Below, piece after piece: positions 7,330 through 13,804 of a stretch of DNA of 13,804 bases. Each line of letters begins with the position of its first letter. The first letter of the stretch is position 1. The position numbers and the translations under genes were made by a program. The notes under the pieces are model-generated. The model was not told the origin of the DNA. It did not search any database and worked only from the letters and a program-made list of their open reading frames with translations. The stretch comes from JBBILG01 sp037445085 (GTDB taxonomy: Bacteria; Pseudomonadota; Gammaproteobacteria; Burkholderiales; Methylophilaceae): NCBI GenBank assembly GCA_037445085.1, contig JBBILG010000049.1, positions 1 to 13,804 of the forward strand. The letters run 5' to 3'.

Positions 7330-8266
7330 AGCTCATGAGCCGTTCCAGCCGCGACTGCAACAGGGTGTGCTCGGATTTGGCGCGCTGCGCCTTGAGCTCG
7401 TCACGCAGCGCCCGGCGCAGCGTCTGCATCATTTCTTCCGGGTTGCGGTGGGCGCCGCCCATGGGCTCGGCGATGATGCGGTCGATGAGGCCCAGCGTCT
7501 TCAGGCGGCCGGCGGTGATGGCGAGCGTCTCGGCGGCTTCCGGGGCCTTTTCCGCGCTCTTCCACAGGATGGAGGCGCAGCCTTCGGGCGAGATCACCGA
7601 ATAGGTGGCGTACTGCAGCATCATCAGGTGATCGACCACACCCAGCGCCAGCGCCCCGCCGGAGCCGCCTTCGCCAATGATGACGCCGATGATGGGCGTC
7701 CTGAGCTCTGCCATCACGTACAGGTTGCGCGCGATGGCTTCAGACTGGCCGCGCTCCTCGGCATCGATACCGGGATAGGCGCCCGGCGTGTCGATGAGGG
7801 TGACGATGGGAAGCTGGAACTTCTCCGCCAGACGATACAGGCGCAGCGCCTTGCGGTAGCCTTCCGGACGCGGCATACCGAAGTTGCGGTAGATCTTGTC
7901 CTTGGTGTCGCGGCCCTTCTGGTGGCCGATCACCATCACCGGCAGCCCTTCGAAGCGGGCCATGCCGCCGACGATGGCGGGATCGTCGGCGAAGGCGCGG
8001 TCGCCGCGCAGTTCCTCGAAATCGGTGAACAGCCCCTGGAGGTAGTCCAGCGTGTAGGGGCGCTGCGGATGGCGCGAGACCTGCGACACCTGCCAGGCAG
8101 TGAGTTTGCTGTAGATGTCCCTGGTGAGCTGCTGGCTCTTCTTCTGTAGGCGCTCGATCTCCTCGGAGATGTCGAGGGCGGAGTCGTCCTGCACGTAGCG
8201 CAGCTCCTCGATCTTGGTCTCCAGCTCGGCGACGGGTTGTTCGAAATCCAGGAAGCTCGTTTTCAT
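7298..8266 (-). CDS. accA: Acetyl-CoA carboxylase, carboxyltransferase subunit alpha
   Basis: With AccD it forms the carboxyltransferase that moves CO2 from biotin-BCCP to acetyl-CoA, the committed step of fatty acid synthesis in the cytoplasm. 322 residues against 319 in E. coli. The N-terminal helical region (about 1-65, many charged residues) precedes a crotonase-like core. Conserved blocks are IDTPGAYPG (158-166), the glycine-rich GEGGSGGALA (198-207) that helps form the oxyanion hole, and SPEGCASILW (226-235). The ATG at 8266 has GAGGG 4 bases upstream. It follows dnaE by 34 bases, as in many gammaproteobacteria, and its 3' end overlaps tilS by 32 bases. accD is not in the window. Confidence 0.97.
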   Translation of the reverse strand: MKTSFLDFEQPVAELETKIEELRYVQDDSALDISEEIERLQKKSQQLTRDIYSKLTAWQVSQVSRHPQRPYTLDYLQGLFTDFEELRGDRAFADDPAIVGGMARFEGLPVMVIGHQKGRDTKDKIYRNFGMPRPEGYRKALRLYRLAEKFQLPIVTLIDTPGAYPGIDAEERGQSEAIARNLYVMAELRTPIIGVIIGEGGSGGALALGVVDHLMMLQYATYSVISPEGCASILWKSAEKAPEAAETLAITAGRLKTLGLIDRIIAEPMGGAHRNPEEMMQTLRRALRDELKAQRAKSEHTLLQSRLERLMSYGKFKETATP

Positions 8267-8270
8267 GAAG

Positions 8271-8275
8271 CCCTC
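8271..8275 (-). promoter_or_regulatory. Ribosome binding site of accA
   Basis: GAGGG on the minus strand, 4 bases before the ATG at 8266, in the 34-base gap after dnaE. It supports the accA start. I see no promoter or terminator in this gap. Confidence 0.6.
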
Positions 8276-8300
8276 GTATGCTGAATCTCAGCCAAGGGCG

Positions 8301-11300
8301 TCAATGATACAGGATTTTGACGTTGTCATCGGACAGCCAGGCGCGCAGGCCTGCCAGCAGGTCGTCGCGCAGCTCCACCCGCCAGTCCTCGCCCAGCGTG
8401 AGCTCCACGCGCGCCGCGCCGTTGCGGTAATCGATCTGCACGGGGCAGCCGGGAACGTCGTCCTGCTGGCGCACCCTGCAGTAGGGCGCCAGCAGTTCGC
8501 GCAGCCGGCGCGCGTCCGCCTGGCCGTTGCAGGACAGCCTGAGCAGGCTGGCACAGGCGCTGCGCGCGGCGGCGAGATCGAACAGCCGGCGCGCGCCAAC
8601 CCGCAGCCCGCCGCTGAAGTCGTCGTGGCTGACGCGGCCTTCGACGAACAGCAACTGGTCTTCCCTGAGCAGGCCGGCGTGCGCCTGCAGCAGCTCGTTG
8701 CCCACCATCACCTCGACCTGCGCGGTGGCGTCGTCCAGGGTGACGAACGCCATCCTGCCGCGGCCGGTCATGCGGGTACGGATGCCGACCACCACCCCGG
8801 CCAGCAGTTGCGGCTGCTCCTGCGGCCTGAGGCCGGCCAGATCGCTGCGCACGAAGGCCGCCAGCTCCTTCCGGTAGGCGGCATAGGGGTGTCCGCTGAA
8901 ATAGAAGCCGAGTGCCGCCTTCTCCTGTTGCAGCCTTTCCGGCTCCGACCAGGCCGGCACCTGCGGCAGCCGGTGCCGGACGAGATCGGCCAGGTCGCCG
9001 AACAGGCTGTTCTGCCCGGCCGCCGCCCCGCTCTGCTCGGCCGCCTCGATGGCCATGCCGACGCCGGCCATGAGGGCGGCGCGGTTGGGTTCCAGGCCGT
9101 CGAAGGCGCCGGCGCGGATCAGCGATTCGATGACGCGGCGGTTGACGCGGCGCAGGTCGAGGCGCTGGCAGAAATCGAACAGGTCGCGGAACGGCCCGCC
9201 CTGCTCGCGGGCCTGCAGGATCACCTCGATGGCCGACCAGCCGGTGCCCTTGACGGCGCCGAGGCCGTACAGGATGCGCCTTGCGTCGAGTGGCCTGAAG
9301 CGGTATTCGCTGCGGTTGATGTCGGGCGGCAGCACCTCGATGCCGTTCATCAGGCAGTCGTCGTGGAACAGGTGGACGTTGTCGGTGTTGTTCATGTCCG
9401 CCGACAGGGTGGCGGCGAGGAAGGCCGCCGGGTAGTGCTTCTTCAGGTAGGCGGTGTGATAGGCCACCAGGGCGTAGGCGGCGGCGTGCGACTTGTTGAA
9501 GCCGTAGCTCGCGAACTTTTCCATCAGGTCGAAGAGATATTCGGCATCGCGCGCCGAAGTGCCGTTCTGCTGCGCGCCCGCCACGAACACCGCGCGCTGC
9601 TGCGCCATTTCCTCCGGCTTCTTCTTGCCCATGGCGCGACGCAGCATGTCGGCGCCGCCCATGCTGTAGCCGGCCACCACCTGGGCGATCTGCATGACCT
9701 GCTCCTGGTACACCATGATGCCGTAGGTCTCGCACAGGATGGGCTCGGTCGCGGGGTGCGGGTATTCCACGCGCTGCAGGCCGTGCTTGCGCCGGCAGAA
9801 GTCGGGGATGAGGTCCATGGGGCCGGGGCGGTAGAGCGCCACCAGCGCGATGATGTCCTCGAAACAGTCCGGCCGGGCCTGTTTGAGCATGTCCTTCATG
9901 CCGCGCGATTCCAGTTGGAACACGGCGGTGGTGTTGGCGGCCTTGAGCAGATCGAAGGTCGGCTTGTCGTCCAGCGGCAGGGTATCGAAGGCAAGCGGCG
10001 GCTCGTCCCGTTCGGCGCGCTGCGCGTTGGCGGCCGCCTGCGCCATGTCGAGGATGGTGAGCGTGCGCAGGCCGAGGAAATCGAACTTGACCAGGCCGAC
10101 CGCCTCCACGTCGTCCTTGTCGTACTGGCTCACCACGCTGTCGCTGCCCTGCTGGCAGTACACGGGCGAAAAATCGGTGATGCGTCCCGGCGAGATGAGC
10201 ACGCCGCCGGCGTGCATGCCGACGTTGCGGGTGAGCCCTTCCAGGCGCAGCGCCAGTTCCAGCAGCTCGCGCACCTCTTCCTCGTTCTGCTGACGCTCCC
10301 TGAGCTGCGGCTCCTTTTCCAGTGCCTCGGCGAGCGTGATGCCCAGCTCGTTGGGCACCAGCTTGGCGATGCCGTCCACGAAATGGAACGGCAGGTCGAG
10401 CACGCGGCCGACGTCGCGGATCACCGCCTTGGCCGCCATGGTGCCGAAGGTGGCGATCTGCGAAACGGCCTCCTTGCCGTACTTCTCTCGCACGTACTGG
10501 ATGACGCGGTCGCGCCCTTCCTGGCAGAAGTCGATGTCGAAGTCGGGCATGGACACCCGCTCCGGGTTGAGGAAGCGCTCGAACAGCAGGTTGTAACGCA
10601 GCGGGTCGAGGTCGGTGATGCCCAGGCTGTAGGCGACCAGCGAGCCGGCGCCGGAGCCGCGACCAGGGCCGACGGGCACGCCGTTGTTCTTGGCCCAGTT
10701 GATGAAATCCGCCACGATCAGGAAATAGCCCGGGAAGCCCATCTGCATGATGATGCCGATCTCGAACTCCAGCCGCTGCGCATACTGCGGGCGCCTGGCG
10801 TCGCGCTCCGCCGCATCCGGGCAGAGCACCGCAAGACGGCGCTCCAGCCCGGCGCGCGCCTGCGCGGCCAGGTAATCGTCCAGCGATTCGCCGTTGGGCG
10901 TGGGGAAGCGTGGCAGGTAGTTCCTGCCCAGGGTGAGGGTGAGATTGCAGCGCCGGGCGATCTCCACCGAATTGGCCAGCGCCTCGGGAATGTCGGCGAA
11001 CAGCGCGGCCATCTCGGCCTGGGTCTTGAAATACTGCTGTCCGGTGAACTGGCACGGACGGCGCCGGTCGGCCAGCACATAGCCCTCGGCAATGCAGACG
11101 CGCGCCTCGTGCGCCTTGAAATCGTCCGGGTCGAGGAACTGCACCGGCTGGGTGGCCACCACCGGCAGCCCCAGCCTTGACGCCAGGGCCAATGCGCGCG
11201 CGATGTAGATCTCCTGCCGGGCCTGGCCGGTGCGCTGCAGCTCGATGTAGAAGCGGCGTGGGAAGGCCTCCGCCCACTGCCGCGCCAGGGCCTCGGCCTG

Positions 11301-11744
11301 CGGGTTGTCCTGCAGTAGCGCCTGGCCGACATCGCCATCGGTGGCGCCGGAGAGCAGGATCAGCCCCTCGCCGTTCCGCTCCAGCCACTCGCGCCGGATT
11401 TCGGCGCGGCCGCGATGCTGGTTGCCGAGGTAGGCTTCGGTCAGCAGCTCGCACAGCCGCAGGTAACCGGCATGGTTCCGGCACAGCAGCAGCAGCCGGT
11501 AGGGCTGGTCGCGGTCGGCGGGGTTTTCCAGCCACACGTCGCAACCGAGCAGGGGCTTCACTCCCTTTCCGCGCGCAGCCTTGTAGAACTTGATGGCACC
11601 GAACAGATTGGCGAGATCGGTGAGCGCCAGGGCCGGCATGGCATCCTCCACGGCGCGCCGCACATAGTCGTCGATGCGTACCATGCCGTCGACGACGGAA
11701 TACTCGCTATGGCAGCGCAGGTGGATGAAAAGGGGTTCCGGCAT
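8301..11744 (-). CDS. dnaE: DNA polymerase III alpha subunit
   Basis: Catalytic subunit of the replicative DNA polymerase holoenzyme. 1147 residues against 1160 in E. coli. The N-terminal PHP domain (to about 270) opens with FIHLRCHSEYSVVDG. The palm has PDFDIDF with D401 and D403, and the third catalytic aspartate is D555 in KFDFLGLRTL, identical in number to E. coli. A helix-hairpin-helix segment (YGLGAVKGTG) follows, then the internal beta-clamp motif QNSLF at 911-915, and an OB fold near LAGVVVGIRTRMTGRGRMAF. The ATG at 11744 matches the family N-terminus exactly, yet no Shine-Dalgarno sequence precedes it; a TAAAAT box 7 bases upstream suggests a possible leaderless transcript. It lies between hpt (49 bases upstream) and accA (34 bases downstream). 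Long open frames on both strands across it are GC artefacts. Confidence 0.98.
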   Translation of the reverse strand: MPEPLFIHLRCHSEYSVVDGMVRIDDYVRRAVEDAMPALALTDLANLFGAIKFYKAARGKGVKPLLGCDVWLENPADRDQPYRLLLLCRNHAGYLRLCELLTEAYLGNQHRGRAEIRREWLERNGEGLILLSGATDGDVGQALLQDNPQAEALARQWAEAFPRRFYIELQRTGQARQEIYIARALALASRLGLPVVATQPVQFLDPDDFKAHEARVCIAEGYVLADRRRPCQFTGQQYFKTQAEMAALFADIPEALANSVEIARRCNLTLTLGRNYLPRFPTPNGESLDDYLAAQARAGLERRLAVLCPDAAERDARRPQYAQRLEFEIGIIMQMGFPGYFLIVADFINWAKNNGVPVGPGRGSGAGSLVAYSLGITDLDPLRYNLLFERFLNPERVSMPDFDIDFCQEGRDRVIQYVREKYGKEAVSQIATFGTMAAKAVIRDVGRVLDLPFHFVDGIAKLVPNELGITLAEALEKEPQLRERQQNEEEVRELLELALRLEGLTRNVGMHAGGVLISPGRITDFSPVYCQQGSDSVVSQYDKDDVEAVGLVKFDFLGLRTLTILDMAQAAANAQRAERDEPPLAFDTLPLDDKPTFDLLKAANTTAVFQLESRGMKDMLKQARPDCFEDIIALVALYRPGPMDLIPDFCRRKHGLQRVEYPHPATEPILCETYGIMVYQEQVMQIAQVVAGYSMGGADMLRRAMGKKKPEEMAQQRAVFVAGAQQNGTSARDAEYLFDLMEKFASYGFNKSHAAAYALVAYHTAYLKKHYPAAFLAATLSADMNNTDNVHLFHDDCLMNGIEVLPPDINRSEYRFRPLDARRILYGLGAVKGTGWSAIEVILQAREQGGPFRDLFDFCQRLDLRRVNRRVIESLIRAGAFDGLEPNRAALMAGVGMAIEAAEQSGAAAGQNSLFGDLADLVRHRLPQVPAWSEPERLQQEKAALGFYFSGHPYAAYRKELAAFVRSDLAGLRPQEQPQLLAGVVVGIRTRMTGRGRMAFVTLDDATAQVEVMVGNELLQAHAGLLREDQLLFVEGRVSHDDFSGGLRVGARRLFDLAAARSACASLLRLSCNGQADARRLRELLAPYCRVRQQDDVPGCPVQIDYRNGAARVELTLGEDWRVELRDDLLAGLRAWLSDDNVKILYH

Positions 11745-11751
11745 GCAGCGA

Positions 11752-11757
11752 ATTTTA
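11752..11757 (-). promoter_or_regulatory. Possible -10 box for a leaderless dnaE transcript
   Basis: TAAAAT on the minus strand matches TATAAT at 5 of 6 bases and ends exactly 7 bases before the A of the dnaE ATG, so transcription could begin at the start codon itself. The -35 region is poor (no TTGACA-like hexamer at 16-18 bases). A small dyad, CGGAA/TTCCG (11759-11772), lies just upstream. Speculative. Confidence 0.25.
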
Positions 11758-11793
11758 CCGGAAAAGCTTCCGCCGGATGTACCGCCTGCCCCT

Positions 11794-12342
11794 TCAGCCC
11801 TCCTTCAGGGCGTGAATGCCGGGCAGGTTGCGCCACCAGCCGTGCACGTCCATGCCGCAGCCGAAGACATAGCGGTCCGGCACCGCAAGTCCGACGAAAT
11901 CGGCTTCCAGCGGCTTGGGGCGGCCGGTTTCCTTGCGCGCGAGGACGGCGATAAGCACGCGCGCGGCACCGGCCCGCAGGCACTTCTTGCGCACCTCGGC
12001 CAGCGTCAGCCCCTCGTCCAGGATGTCGTCCAGGACAAGCACGCTGCGACCTTTCAGGTTGTCGCCGGGCAGAATCTTCCAGACGATGTGGCTGCCCTCG
12101 GTGCGGTCGTGGTAGCGGCTGACGTGCAGGTAATCGAACTCCAGCGGGAAGGCGAGGCGCGGCAGCAACTGGCCGGCGAACACCACCGCCCCGCTCATCA
12201 CGCACAACACCAGCGGGCGGCTGTCCCCCAGCTCCCGCGTGATCTCCGCGCCCAGCCGGTCGAGGGCGGCCTCGACCGCAGCGGCGGCATGAATCGGTTC
12301 GGCCCGCAGCAGCAGGGTTTCCGGCGATGGTTGGTTGGGCAC
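11794..12342 (-). CDS. hpt: Hypoxanthine-guanine phosphoribosyltransferase
   Basis: Purine salvage enzyme that joins hypoxanthine or guanine to PRPP, forming IMP or GMP in the cytoplasm. 182 residues, normal for the family. Seen: VMSGAVVFAGQLL (48-60), the substrate loop YLHVSRYHDRTEG (71-83), the PRPP loop VLVLDDILDEGLTL (101-114) with acidic pair D105/D106 and catalytic base D109, and the purine-binding end PDRYVFGCGMDVHGWWRNLPGI. Glu replaces the common Thr/Ser after D109, which I believe is normal in a proteobacterial subgroup. The start is GTG at 12342, supported by AGGTG 5 bases upstream. It is the first gene of the minus-strand string leading to dnaE, 49 bases on, and is divergent from gcvT. 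The exact preference (hypoxanthine or guanine) cannot be read from sequence. Confidence 0.93.
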   Translation of the reverse strand: MPNQPSPETLLLRAEPIHAAAAVEAALDRLGAEITRELGDSRPLVLCVMSGAVVFAGQLLPRLAFPLEFDYLHVSRYHDRTEGSHIVWKILPGDNLKGRSVLVLDDILDEGLTLAEVRKKCLRAGAARVLIAVLARKETGRPKPLEADFVGLAVPDRYVFGCGMDVHGWWRNLPGIHALKEG

Positions 12343-12347
12343 TGAAG

Positions 12348-12352
12348 CACCT
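12348..12352 (-). promoter_or_regulatory. Ribosome binding site of hpt, decides a GTG start
   Basis: AGGTG on the minus strand, 5 bases before the GTG at 12342. It supports a GTG start; no in-frame ATG lies nearby. Confidence 0.55.
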
Positions 12353-12377
12353 GCAATCGCGTATCGGTCAGCTCCGC

Positions 12378-12406
12378 AGTAAACCGGAGTCGCGGCCCGG
12401 CGTCAA
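12378..12406 (-). promoter_or_regulatory. Sigma-70-type promoter for hpt (and probably dnaE-accA-tilS)
   Basis: On the minus strand: -35 TTGACG (12401-12406, 5 of 6), 17-base spacer, -10 TTTACT (12378-12383, 4 of 6). The start point would be near 12371, a leader of about 28 bases containing the hpt ribosome site. A dyad, CTCCG/CGGAG (12372-12389), straddles the -10 and could be an operator. Confidence 0.5.
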
Positions 12407-12410
12407 CTGT

Positions 12411-12434
12411 CCGCCCCTTGCCGGGCGGGGCAAG
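12411..12434. repeat. Tiled double inverted repeat between the divergent hpt and gcvT promoters
   Basis: Four adjoining hexamers with no gap: CCGCCC (12411-12416), CTTGCC (12417-12422), GGGCGG (12423-12428), GGCAAG (12429-12434). The first is the exact complement of the third and the second of the fourth, so two perfect 6-base dyads interlock. The block sits between the hpt -35 (12401-12406) and the gcvT -35 (12437-12442), outside both predicted transcripts. This suits a DNA-binding site for a shared regulator better than an RNA structure. No known operator is recognised. Confidence 0.4.
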
Positions 12435-12436
12435 AC

Positions 12437-12465
12437 TTGTCAGATGCGCCCGCAGTGATTACATT
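12437..12465 (+). promoter_or_regulatory. Sigma-70-type promoter for gcvT-gcvH
   Basis: -35 TTGTCA (12437-12442, 5 of 6), 17-base spacer, -10 TACATT (12460-12465, 4 of 6). Start point near 12472, a leader of about 30 bases. That is far too short for a glycine riboswitch, and no riboswitch core is seen. There is no clear ribosome site in this leader. Confidence 0.5.
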
Positions 12466-12501
12466 GGCCGTCAGCCGCCGAAGCCAAAGACCGTTCGCGC
12501 C

Positions 12502-13572
12502 ATGCCAACCACCCCGCTCCACCAGGCGCATCTGCGCCTCAACGCCCGCATGACGGATTTCTGCGGCTGGACGCTGCCGCTCACCTACGGCTCGCAGATC
12601 GAGGAGCATCATGCGGTGCGGCGCGACTGTGGCCTGTTCGACATCTCCCACATGGGCTCGGTCGACATCGGCGGCAAGGATGCACGCTCCTACCTGCGCC
12701 GGCTGCTGGCCAACGACGTCGGCAAGCTGCAGCCGGGCCGTGCGCTGTATGGCTGCATGCTCGGCGATGACGGCGGCATCCTCGACGACCTCATCGCCTG
12801 GGACCGCGGCGGACATTACCGCCTGGTGGTCAACGCCTGCACCGCCGAACAGGCTCTCGCCTGGATGCGCAGCCGCGCGGCGGCCTGGGCCCTGGATGTC
12901 GCCATCGCGCCGCGCCGCGATCTCGCCATGCTGGCCGTACAGGGGCCGGCCGGCCCTGCCGTGTTCACACGCGCCCTGCCCGACTGCCTGGCAGCGGTGC
13001 GCGATCTCGTCCCCTTTCAGGCCGCCGATTGCGGCGACCGCTTCGTCTCCCGCACCGGCTACACCGGCGAGGACGGCTTCGAAATCAGCCTGCCGGCAGG
13101 GCTGGCGGAAGCCCTGTGGACGCGGCTGCTGGAAGCCGGTGCCACGCCCTGCGGCCTGGGTGCGCGCGACACCTTGCGTCTGGAAGCCGGCCTGCGCCTG
13201 TATGGCCAGGACATGGACGCGGATACCACACCCGCCGAGGCGGGGCTGGACTGGACCGTGGACCGGCGCGGCGGGCGCGATTTCGTCGGCCGTGCCGCGC
13301 TGGAAGCGCGCGTGCCGCGCTGGCAGATGCTCGGCCTCACGCTGGCAGCGGGCGGCATCCTGCGCCACGGCCAGCGCGTGCGCACGGCGCATGGCGAAGG
13401 CTGCGTCACCAGTGGCAGTTTCTCGCCCACCCTGCAGCAGTCCATCGCCCTGGCGCGCCTGCCGCCCGGCGTGTCCGCCGGCGACACGGTCCCGGTGGAG
13501 ATCCGCGGCAGGCAGCTCGCCGCGCGGGTGGTCAAGCCGCCGTTCGTGCGGCAGGGTAGAATTCTGGTTTGA
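12502..13572 (+). CDS. gcvT: Glycine cleavage system T protein (aminomethyltransferase)
   Basis: Takes the aminomethyl group from lipoyl-GcvH to tetrahydrofolate, releasing ammonia and 5,10-methylene-THF; cytoplasmic. 356 residues against 364 in E. coli. The start is the ATG at 12502, where homology begins (TPLHQAHLRLNARMTDFCGW); the frame is open upstream to 12418 but that stretch holds the promoter. Seen: FDISHMG (46-52), GGILDDLI (91-98) with the catalytic aspartate expected at D96, folate-site block YTGEDGFE (187-194), GLGARDTLRLEAG ending near 230, and a C-terminal barrel with VTSGSFSPTL and VVKPPFVRQGR. It precedes gcvH by 15 bases. No Shine-Dalgarno sequence is evident before the ATG. 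gcvP would be expected beyond the window. Confidence 0.96.
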   Translation: MPTTPLHQAHLRLNARMTDFCGWTLPLTYGSQIEEHHAVRRDCGLFDISHMGSVDIGGKDARSYLRRLLANDVGKLQPGRALYGCMLGDDGGILDDLIAWDRGGHYRLVVNACTAEQALAWMRSRAAAWALDVAIAPRRDLAMLAVQGPAGPAVFTRALPDCLAAVRDLVPFQAADCGDRFVSRTGYTGEDGFEISLPAGLAEALWTRLLEAGATPCGLGARDTLRLEAGLRLYGQDMDADTTPAEAGLDWTVDRRGGRDFVGRAALEARVPRWQMLGLTLAAGGILRHGQRVRTAHGEGCVTSGSFSPTLQQSIALARLPPGVSAGDTVPVEIRGRQLAARVVKPPFVRQGRILV

Positions 13573-13576
13573 TTTC

Positions 13577-13581
13577 AGGAG
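13577..13581 (+). promoter_or_regulatory. Ribosome binding site of gcvH
   Basis: AGGAG, 6 bases before the gcvH ATG at 13588, within the 15-base gap after gcvT. Strong match and spacing. Confidence 0.75.
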
Positions 13582-13587
13582 CCATCC

Positions 13588-13804
13588 ATGTCCAAGATTC
13601 CCGCGCAACTCCGCTACAACAAGAGCCACGAATGGGCGCGCCTGGAGGCGGACGGCAGCGTGACCGTCGGCATCACCGACCACGCCCAGGAACTGCTGGG
13701 CGACCTGGTGTACGTCGAACTGCCGCAGGTCGGCAGGCGGGTCGAGGCGCAGCAGGAGGTCGCGGTGGTGGAATCCGTCAAGGCTGCCTCCGACATCTAC
13801 ACCC
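13588..13804 (+). CDS. gcvH: Glycine cleavage system H protein, C-terminus cut by window edge
   Basis: Lipoyl carrier that shuttles the aminomethyl intermediate between the P, T and L proteins of glycine cleavage. 72 codons of the usual roughly 125-130 are present; the frame is open at the window end. The sequence starts with the family pattern LRYNKSHEWARLEADG and continues GITDHAQELLGDLVYVELP. The lipoylation site is K65 in ESVKAASD (62-69), fully conserved. It follows gcvT by 15 bases with a good ribosome site, so the two form an operon. Confidence 0.96.
   Translation, partial: MSKIPAQLRYNKSHEWARLEADGSVTVGITDHAQELLGDLVYVELPQVGRRVEAQQEVAVVESVKAASDIYT

Noticed and set aside
8214..11180. A 988-codon open frame on the plus strand, antisense to dnaE
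   Set aside because: Its translation has no recognisable domain and is rich in His, Gln, Arg, Val and Ala, as expected for the complement of a high-GC gene. DnaE on the other strand has all its motifs.
8326..11544. A 1072-codon frame on the minus strand overlapping dnaE in another phase
   Set aside because: Arg/Ala/Pro-rich translation typical of an off-frame reading of GC-rich DNA; no motifs.
12343..12501. Glycine riboswitch before gcvT, or purine riboswitch before hpt
   Set aside because: Both predicted leaders are about 30 bases, too short for an aptamer, and none of the conserved core sequences are visible.

Overview
The window is high-GC, densely packed proteobacterial chromosome, almost entirely core genes. 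Three arrangements point to a gammaproteobacterium: dnaE-accA-tilS, tesA divergent from ybbA-ybbP, and gcvT-gcvH. The proteins match E. coli family lengths closely; the three catalytic aspartates of DnaE even carry the E. coli numbers (401, 403, 555). I cannot place it below class with confidence; a Chromatiales-like purple-sulfur or related lineage would fit. I see no RNA gene, CRISPR array, insertion sequence, phage gene or attachment site.

Layout, left to right. (1) 1-2047, minus: a TonB-dependent outer-membrane receptor cut by the window edge, preceded by a well-formed sigma-54 promoter. (2) 2194-5404, minus: ybbA-ybbP, an ABC ATPase and FtsX-type permease pair joined by a 4-base overlap and followed by an intrinsic terminator. 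(3) 5403-6239, plus: tesA, a periplasmic SGNH thioesterase/lysophospholipase, divergent from ybbA with overlapping start codons; its frame runs about 78 codons past the normal family end, antisense to tilS. (4) 12342-6013, minus: an hpt-dnaE-accA-tilS gene string (purine salvage, replicative polymerase, fatty acid synthesis, tRNA modification). (5) 12343-12501: a divergent promoter region with a compact, exactly tiled double dyad between the two -35 boxes. (6) 12502 to the window end, plus: gcvT and the start of gcvH, the head of a glycine cleavage operon.

Functionally, TesA and YbbAP probably act together on hydrophobic or lipid substrates at the inner membrane and periplasm, as their conserved adjacency suggests. 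The hpt-dnaE-accA-tilS string groups growth-linked functions, and gcvTH supplies one-carbon units from glycine.

No new defence or mobile system is present. The points most worth checking are the sigma-54 control of the receptor, the lost tesA stop codon, the shared tesA/ybbA start codons, the hpt/gcvT intergenic element and a possible leaderless start for dnaE. There is no gene-free stretch above 300 bases; the two longest gaps, 2048-2237 and 12343-12501, are both annotated.
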